This document shows positions 6,124 to 10,206 of a stretch of 10,206 bases of DNA, in pieces (position 1 is the stretch's first letter; each line of letters begins with the position of its first letter). The position numbers and the translations under genes are program-made. The notes below the pieces were generated by a model that saw only the letters and a list, made by a program, of their open reading frames with translations, had not been told where the DNA came from and made no database searches. Where the stretch lies: positions 1 through 10,206 of the forward strand of contig JASHVF010000188.1 in the NCBI GenBank assembly GCA_030039615.1. The letters run 5' to 3'. The DNA comes from Gammaproteobacteria bacterium (GTDB lineage: Bacteria > Pseudomonadota > Gammaproteobacteria > Steroidobacterales > Steroidobacteraceae).

Positions 6124-7664
6124 ACGAGGGCGCGCCGCGCGCCGTCACGCCGTGGCTGATCGCGCCGGTGGTGGCGCTCGCGGCCTTCATGGAGATCATG
6201 GACATCTCCATCGCCAACGTGGCGTTGCCGCACATCGCGGGCTCCCTCTCCTCGAGCCAGAACGAGTCCACCTGGGTGTTGACCAGCTATCTCGTCACCA
6301 ACGCCATCATCATGCCGATCTCGGGGTGGCTGGCGAACACCTTCGGCAGGAAGCGCCTGTTCCTGGTGTGCATCGCGGGCTTCACGGTGAGCTCGCTGCT
6401 GTGCGGGCTGGCGCCGAGTCTCGCCTCGCTGATCGCGATGCGCGCGCTCCAGGGCGCGACCGGCGGCGGTCTGCAGCCGGTCGGCCAGGCGATCCTCACC
6501 GACAGCTTTCCGCCGGAGAAGCGCGGCATGGCGAGCGCGGTCTACGGCATCGCGGCGGTGGTGGCGCCGATCATCGGTCCGACGCTCGGCGGCTGGATTA
6601 CCGATAACTACGACTGGCGCTGGATATTCCTCATCAACGTGCCGGTCGGGGTGCTGCTCGTGATGCTGGTGCAGTCACTCATCAGGGAGCGCGGCGTCGC
6701 GGCGCGCGGTCCGCGCCGCTCGGTCGACTGGGCGGGCTTCGGCTTCGTGGGGCTCGCGCTCGGCTGCCTGCAGGTGGTGCTCGATCGCGGCCAGGACGCC
6801 GACTGGCTGGGCTCGGGGCTGATCACGGCTCTGATCATCGCCTCGGTGATCGGCTTCGTGCTGCTCACCTGGCGTGAGCTGACGCATCCCGACCCGATGG
6901 TGGACCTGAAGCTGTTCCGCGACCCGGGGTTCGCCGTCCCCTTCGTGATGATGCTGATGCTCGGGTTCATGCTCTTCGGCAGCACGTTCCTCATTCCCGC
7001 CTTCGCGCAGCAGCTCATGGGCTACCGCGCGGTGGATGCCGGCATGGTGCTCTCACCCGGCGGACTCATCACCATCGTGCTGATGCCCGTGGTCGGTCGC
7101 GCCATCAACAAGGTGGACACGCGGCTGCTGGCGGCGATCGGCTTCGTCGTCGGGGGCTTCGGGCTGCTGCTCATGACGCATCTCTATCTCGGCGCCTCAT
7201 TTCAGACCCTGCTGTGGATGCGGGTGCTGCAGGCGGCGTCGCTTCCCTTCCTGTTCCTGCCCATCAACAACATGGCGTTTCGCGACGTGCCGCGCGACAA
7301 GACCAACAACGCCTCCGCGCTCATCAACCTGGCCCGCAACTTCGGCGGCAGCATCGGCATCGCCTTCGCCTCGACGATGCTCACGCGCCGCGAGCAGTTT
7401 CACCAGAGCCGGATCGTCGAGAACCTCCAGGGACTGAACCCCGCGTACGGCGACCTCACCCACCAGATCGGCAGCGCCATCGGCGCCGCACCGGATGGCA
7501 CGACGACGCTCGCCAGCGTCTATCAGGTCGCACAGCAGCAGGCGGCGCTGTTGTCCTATCTGGATGACTTCAAGCTGCTCGGCATTCTGTTCCTTGCGCT
7601 CCTGCCGCTGCTGCTGCTGGTGCGGGCAGGCAAGGGCGGTGGCGGACCGGCGCCCGCGCACTGA
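6120..7664 (+). CDS. emrB: EmrB-like drug:H+ antiporter (MFS, DHA2 family, 14 TM)
   Basis: This 514-residue inner-membrane transporter is the energy-coupled part of the tripartite pump, exporting hydrophobic drugs or toxicants in exchange for protons. DHA2 signatures are all present: MDISIANVALPHIAG (27-41, with D28 in helix 1), motif A in GWLANTFGRKRL (69-80), RALQGATGGG (108-117), motif C in APIIGPTLGGWI (149-160), and DWRWIFLINVPVG (165-177). The hydrophobic pattern fits 14 helices, with a long periplasmic loop before the last one (about 425-485), as in EmrB. It starts at a GTG overlapping the emrA stop, with a consensus Shine-Dalgarno. The tail GKGGGGPAPAH is short and cytoplasmic. EmrB-type pumps handle uncouplers, fatty acids, quinolones or phenolics. 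The substrate here is unknown. Confidence 0.97.
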   Translation: MNEGAPRAVTPWLIAPVVALAAFMEIMDISIANVALPHIAGSLSSSQNESTWVLTSYLVTNAIIMPISGWLANTFGRKRLFLVCIAGFTVSSLLCGLAPSLASLIAMRALQGATGGGLQPVGQAILTDSFPPEKRGMASAVYGIAAVVAPIIGPTLGGWITDNYDWRWIFLINVPVGVLLVMLVQSLIRERGVAARGPRRSVDWAGFGFVGLALGCLQVVLDRGQDADWLGSGLITALIIASVIGFVLLTWRELTHPDPMVDLKLFRDPGFAVPFVMMLMLGFMLFGSTFLIPAFAQQLMGYRAVDAGMVLSPGGLITIVLMPVVGRAINKVDTRLLAAIGFVVGGFGLLLMTHLYLGASFQTLLWMRVLQAASLPFLFLPINNMAFRDVPRDKTNNASALINLARNFGGSIGIAFASTMLTRREQFHQSRIVENLQGLNPAYGDLTHQIGSAIGAAPDGTTTLASVYQVAQQQAALLSYLDDFKLLGILFLALLPLLLLVRAGKGGGGPAPAH

Positions 7665-7666
7665 GT

Positions 7667-8029
7667 ATGCCGATGTCGGTGCAGGCGGGAGCAAAGCGGT
7701 CGGGGGCGCTGATCGCCGTTTTGGCCGTCGCTTTGCTGGCGGCTGGGCGCATCGTGCTGGCCGGTCCCGCCAGCGGGCAGCCACAGGCGTGCGCAGCATC
7801 GACCGCGCAGGAAGCGGCTACGCTCGCCGACAAGCTGTTCGCGGCGGGGCAATACCAGCATGCCGGGGAGTGCTATCAGGCGGCCGGCGACATGCCGCAC
7901 GCGAACCTTGCATTCCTCAAGGCCGCCGGACCCAGGGGCGCGGATACGGCGCGCGATTTGAAGGCACAGGGAGATACCGCGAAGGCGCTGTTCGCCAACG
8001 CCGCGCAGGCTTTTCGGCGCAGTCGCTGA
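7667..8029 (+). CDS. Small exported TPR-like protein of unknown function
   Basis: This 120-residue protein has a basic start and one hydrophobic stretch (about 13-33), either a signal peptide or a membrane anchor. A helical domain follows with TPR-like spacing, clearest in ADKLFAAGQYQHAGECYQAA (54-73). A second helical pair (about 77-116) is less regular. Its two cysteines are C42 and C69. I recognise the general look (small helical repeat proteins with AGQY..AGECYQAAGD) but not a named family. It begins 2 nt after the EmrB-like stop, without a Shine-Dalgarno, so translation probably depends on coupling to the transporter gene. A second ATG at 7673 is an equally plausible start. Its place as last gene of the pump operon suggests an accessory role in the envelope, but this is inference. 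Confidence 0.75.
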   Translation: MPMSVQAGAKRSGALIAVLAVALLAAGRIVLAGPASGQPQACAASTAQEAATLADKLFAAGQYQHAGECYQAAGDMPHANLAFLKAAGPRGADTARDLKAQGDTAKALFANAAQAFRRSR

Positions 8030-8072
8030 GTCGCCTCGCGGAGCCTTTCCCTCGGGCCCTGTGGTGGCGGCC

Positions 8073-8100
8073 GGCCGCCGTCAGAGCTTTGACGGCGGCC
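8073..8100. terminator. 28-bp palindrome between convergent gene ends
   Basis: The arms GGCCGCCGTCA (8073-8083) and TGACGGCGGCC (8090-8100) are perfectly complementary around GAGCTT, which can itself add a G-U pair. The stem lies about 43 nt past the end of the efflux operon and also covers the last codons and the stop of the convergent transpeptidase gene (stop at 8081-8083). It is very strong and serves either direction, but no T-run follows on either strand. It may end transcripts with help, or protect both 3' ends. Confidence 0.55.
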
Positions 8101-9154
8101 CGTCGGCCGGTGGATCGGCGTCCACCACCTGGACGATGGCTCCGCTGTTGTCCGGCGACAGGGCCGCGGGCGTGACAAACACCGTGCTCCCCATCGTGAG
8201 AATGGAGTTGACCTGACGCACGAACTCGGGCGGGACCCTGATGCGCGCCAGCGCCCCGGCGCTGATTTCGCTGCCCGCCTTGACCACATCGCCCGGCGCG
8301 GCCAGCAGCAGCCAGCGGTACTTGCTCGGGTCCGGAACATACGGGTCGGGCGTATCGCTCGGGCCCTCCGCGAGCACCAGCGCATGGCTCGCGAGCGGTT
8401 CATCGCCCACGACCTGTAGACGCGCGCGCCCGATCTCGACGCCGTTCCTGTAGACGACGATGCGTCGACTGCCCTGGCTCAGCACGATGCTGACGGGACC
8501 GCTCGGCGACAAATCCGGTTGCCAGCGCTCGACTTGCGTCGGCGCCAAAGGGTCGCGTGCGATCGGCGCACCGCCGTGAAAGCTGACCGGGGCCAGATAG
8601 CCGGGATGCGCGACGCGCTGCGGCTCGGTGGCGTCGTTCGCGACCACGACCGTCATACCCATCGGGGAGGTGTCGAAGAGCAGCTTCGCGAACTCGCTCG
8701 GCAGGTGCACGCAGCCATGCGACTCGGGATATCCCGGCAGGCCGCCCGCGTGCAGCGCCACGCCGCCCCAGGTGAGCCGCTCCATGTAGGGCATCGGCGC
8801 CCCATCGTAGATCGTCGAGCGATGCTCCTTCTGCTTCTGCAGCACGGTGAACACTCCGGTCGGCGTCAGGTGACCGGGCCGGCCGGTGCTCACCGTAGTC
8901 GCGCCGATCAGGACGCCGTTGCGATACACATAGGCCCGCTGCTCGGTGAGGCTCACCACCATGACCACGGGACCAACCGTGGCGGCATTGCCGATCCACA
9001 GGAACTGCCCTTTTTTCAGCTGATCGATGGGCGTATCGATTGAGACCGAGGCCTTGGCACCCCAGAATGGGACGGAGTCGGCATGAGCCGTCCCCAGCAG
9101 GCCCATAATGAGCATGCCGCGGGCGAGGGCGAGGAGCAGGGTGTTCCGGGCCAT
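8081..9154 (-). CDS. L,D-transpeptidase (YkuD) with a degenerate second YkuD copy
   Basis: This 357-residue periplasmic enzyme should form 3-3 peptidoglycan cross-links or attach substrates to meso-diaminopimelate residues of peptidoglycan. The signal peptide (about 1-25) ends AHA-DS. The catalytic YkuD domain (about 62-175) has H135 in ALHAGG, and the active-site motif SHGCVHLP (145-152) with nucleophile C148 and H150. The C-terminal half (about 219-335) looks like a second copy. VVYRNGVEIG (233-242) mirrors YVYRNGVLIG (75-84), and VPPEFVRQVNSILTMGSTVFV (307-327) mirrors LPSEFAKLLFDTSPMGMTVVV (151-171). The second copy lacks the catalytic residues: R304 stands where C148 would align. The ATG at 9154 has no clear Shine-Dalgarno, and an internal ATG at residue 14 would shorten the signal peptide. 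It converges with the efflux operon and diverges from the next transpeptidase. Confidence 0.95.
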   Translation of the reverse strand: MARNTLLLALARGMLIMGLLGTAHADSVPFWGAKASVSIDTPIDQLKKGQFLWIGNAATVGPVVMVVSLTEQRAYVYRNGVLIGATTVSTGRPGHLTPTGVFTVLQKQKEHRSTIYDGAPMPYMERLTWGGVALHAGGLPGYPESHGCVHLPSEFAKLLFDTSPMGMTVVVANDATEPQRVAHPGYLAPVSFHGGAPIARDPLAPTQVERWQPDLSPSGPVSIVLSQGSRRIVVYRNGVEIGRARLQVVGDEPLASHALVLAEGPSDTPDPYVPDPSKYRWLLLAAPGDVVKAGSEISAGALARIRVPPEFVRQVNSILTMGSTVFVTPAALSPDNSGAIVQVVDADPPADGPPSKL

Positions 9155-9266
9155 ACGTTAAGTCGCGGTTTATGATGCTAATCGCAACCTAGAGACATTG
9201 ACCTGTCAAGTGAACCTGGCGACTGATGGCCGGGTCTCAGGCAGGTCGTCTTGCACGGAGCTGATC
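9155..9266. promoter_or_regulatory. Divergent promoter region between two transpeptidase genes
   Basis: This 112-bp spacer must serve both genes. It contains a perfect 12-bp palindrome, TTGAC-CT-GTCAA (9198-9209). Read on the minus strand it includes a perfect -35 box TTGACA (9209-9204), and 17 bp further on there is a poor -10 (TGCGAT, 9186-9181). That would place a minus-strand start about 20 nt before the 9154 ATG. For the plus strand, TATGAT (9171-9176) is a fair -10 but has no -35 at the right distance. Confidence 0.4.
9257..9260 (+). promoter_or_regulatory. Ribosome binding site choosing a TTG start
   Basis: GGAG lies 6 nt before the TTG at 9267. With this start the protein begins MERSRRWFLG, a textbook twin-arginine signal. 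The alternative TTG at 9198 and GTG at 9210 have weaker upstream sequence and would bury the twin-arginine motif behind more than 20 unrelated residues. Confidence 0.6.
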
Positions 9267-9890
9267 TTGGAGCGTTCGCGTCGCTGGTTTCTCGGGGCAG
9301 CCCTGAGCGGGAGCCTGAGCTCTGCTGTCGCCGTGGCGCTGGCGGCGCCCGGGGGGCGGCGCGCGGACGGTATTGAACCGGGACTGCTGCAGCGTGCGCT
9401 CGCCGCTCTGGATCAGCACCAGGACGCGATCAGATACCGCGACGTCCTTGCGGTTGCAGATTTCTCGCTGCCCTCGCGTGCGCCGCGCTTCCATGTGGTG
9501 CGACTCGCCGACGGTACCGTGACATCGCATCTGGTGGCGCACGGGCGCGGGTCCGATCCGTCACATACGGGTTGGCTGCAGCATTTCTCCAACGAACCGC
9601 GCTCGAATGCGACCTCGGCGGGTGCCTACCGCACGGCGGACATTTACTTCGGAGCCCACGGCCGCTCCATGCGGCTCGAGGGGCTCGACGCGAGCAACAG
9701 CAACGCCGCATCCAGAGCACTCGTCGTGCACGGCGCCTGGTACGTGAGCGATGCCATGATCGGCCAGTGGGGCATGCTCGGCCGCAGCCAGGGCTGCTTC
9801 GCTGTTTCCCAGGCGAGCCTCGGCGAGATCCTGAGGCAACTCGGACCGGGTCGGCTCATCTACGCCGACAGAGCCCAGCTCAGAGGGTGA
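9267..9890 (+). CDS. YkuD_2-family murein L,D-transpeptidase, Tat-type signal
   Basis: The 207-residue protein belongs to the murein L,D-transpeptidase catalytic domain family (YkuD_2) as I know it. Its features are RFHVVRLADGTVTSHLVAHG (74-93) opening the domain, SNEPRSNATSAGAYRTA (108-124), ASNSNAASRALVVHGAWYVS (142-161) with H155, and the active-site motif GRSQGCFAVS (172-181) with nucleophile C177. The N-terminus MERSRRWFLGAALSG followed by a hydrophobic run to about residue 27 fits a twin-arginine signal, with cleavage likely near ALA/AP. No ATG is in frame; TTG at 9267 is chosen for its GGAG and for the twin-arginine position, though the frame extends to a TTG at 9198. Its expected role is peptidoglycan remodelling in the periplasm. 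It diverges from the YkuD gene, and its stop overlaps the next gene's end by 11 bp. Confidence 0.9.
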   Translation: MERSRRWFLGAALSGSLSSAVAVALAAPGGRRADGIEPGLLQRALAALDQHQDAIRYRDVLAVADFSLPSRAPRFHVVRLADGTVTSHLVAHGRGSDPSHTGWLQHFSNEPRSNATSAGAYRTADIYFGAHGRSMRLEGLDASNSNAASRALVVHGAWYVSDAMIGQWGMLGRSQGCFAVSQASLGEILRQLGPGRLIYADRAQLRG

Positions 9891-10206
9891 CGGGCTCGCG
9901 CGCTTCCGCCTGCCGCAAGGCGGCGAGGCGGGCGTGAACCGCCTGAACGACCACCGAGCCTTCTCCAACCGCCGAAGCGACCCGCTTCACCGAGCCCGCA
10001 CGGACGTCGCCCACGGCGAAGACGCCGGGTAAGTTGGTCTGGAAGACGTTGAAGGGCACCGCGGCGTCCGCGCCGCAGTCCTCTCCGGTGAGCACGAATC
10101 CGCGCGCATCGAGTCGCAGCGACTCCTTCAGCCATCCGGTGCAAGGATCGGCGCCGATCATGATGAAGAGCCCGCCGATCGGCCGCGCAGTCACGCGGCC
10201 ATCGCC
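9880..10206 (-). CDS. Thioredoxin-reductase-like flavoprotein, C-terminal part
   Basis: Only the last 108 residues are in the window; the gene continues past the right edge with the frame open to 10206. The fragment matches the C-terminal FAD-binding end of thioredoxin-reductase-type pyridine nucleotide-disulfide oxidoreductases: GGLFIMIGADPCTGWL, then RGFVLTG, then the FAD-contact motif LPGVFAVGDVRAGSVKRVAS and AVGEGSVVVQAVHARL. The RAGSVKRVASAVGEGS wording resembles the subgroup often fused to an N-terminal cyclic-nucleotide-binding domain, but that part is not visible. The redox-active CxxC would also lie outside the window, so the actual activity cannot be confirmed. A GTG at 10194 is internal, not the start. 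The stop codon lies inside the end of the convergent transpeptidase gene. Confidence 0.9.
   Translation of the reverse strand, partial: GDGRVTARPIGGLFIMIGADPCTGWLKESLRLDARGFVLTGEDCGADAAVPFNVFQTNLPGVFAVGDVRAGSVKRVASAVGEGSVVVQAVHARLAALRQAEAREPVTL

Noticed and set aside
9198..9266. Longer N-terminus of the YkuD_2 protein starting at TTG 9198
   Set aside because: It would place 23 unrelated residues before a clear twin-arginine motif, cover a perfect palindrome, and lacks the good Shine-Dalgarno found before TTG 9267.
1..10206. CRISPR array, tRNA or rRNA genes, transposases, phage genes or toxin-antitoxin pairs
   Set aside because: No regularly spaced repeats, cloverleaf-like sequences, rRNA motifs, transposase motifs or terminal inverted repeats with target duplications were seen on reading both strands.

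Overview
The window is about 10.2 kb of GC-rich, gene-dense bacterial chromosome. Strong G/C at third codon positions, a NodT-type outer-membrane lipoprotein and an EmrAB pump all point to a Gram-negative Pseudomonadota. A Gammaproteobacterium of the Steroidobacter/Nevskia/Xanthomonadales kind is my best guess, but this is inference from gene style, not from a marker gene. I see no tRNA, rRNA, CRISPR array, insertion sequence or phage gene.

Layout. Positions 1-101 hold a compound hairpin and no clear gene. Two minus-strand genes follow: a DUF4337-type membrane protein (102-629) and an exported protein of unknown function with four cysteines (799-1878). Divergent from these is msrB (2002-2469), methionine sulfoxide reductase B. 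The gap 2470-2862 holds a hairpin, a possible 70-residue minus-strand gene, and a near-consensus sigma70 promoter embedded in an 11-bp inverted repeat. That promoter starts the main unit, a tightly coupled operon: MarR-family repressor (2863-3414), outer-membrane factor lipoprotein (3411-4883), EmrA-like adaptor (4876-6123), EmrB-like DHA2 transporter (6120-7664), and a small exported TPR-like protein of unknown role (7667-8029). A 28-bp near-perfect palindrome lies at the convergent end. Next come two divergently transcribed L,D-transpeptidases of different families: a Sec-exported YkuD enzyme with a degenerate second YkuD copy (8081-9154, minus) and a Tat-type YkuD_2 enzyme (9267-9890, plus). 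The window ends in the C-terminal part of a thioredoxin-reductase-like flavoprotein (9880-10206, minus).

How they work together. The operon encodes a complete tripartite drug or toxicant efflux machine across both membranes, with its own repressor first in the transcript. The inverted repeat over its -35/-10 region implies autorepression relieved by a ligand. The L,D-transpeptidases probably modify peptidoglycan or anchor proteins to it. MsrB and the thioredoxin-reductase-like protein are both thiol-redox functions, but they lie far apart and nothing in the sequence links them.

I find no wholly new multi-gene system. The items most worth a second look are the tandem YkuD protein with a dead second domain, the small TPR-like protein at the end of the efflux operon, the promoter/operator of the MarR gene, and the uncharacterised four-cysteine exported protein.
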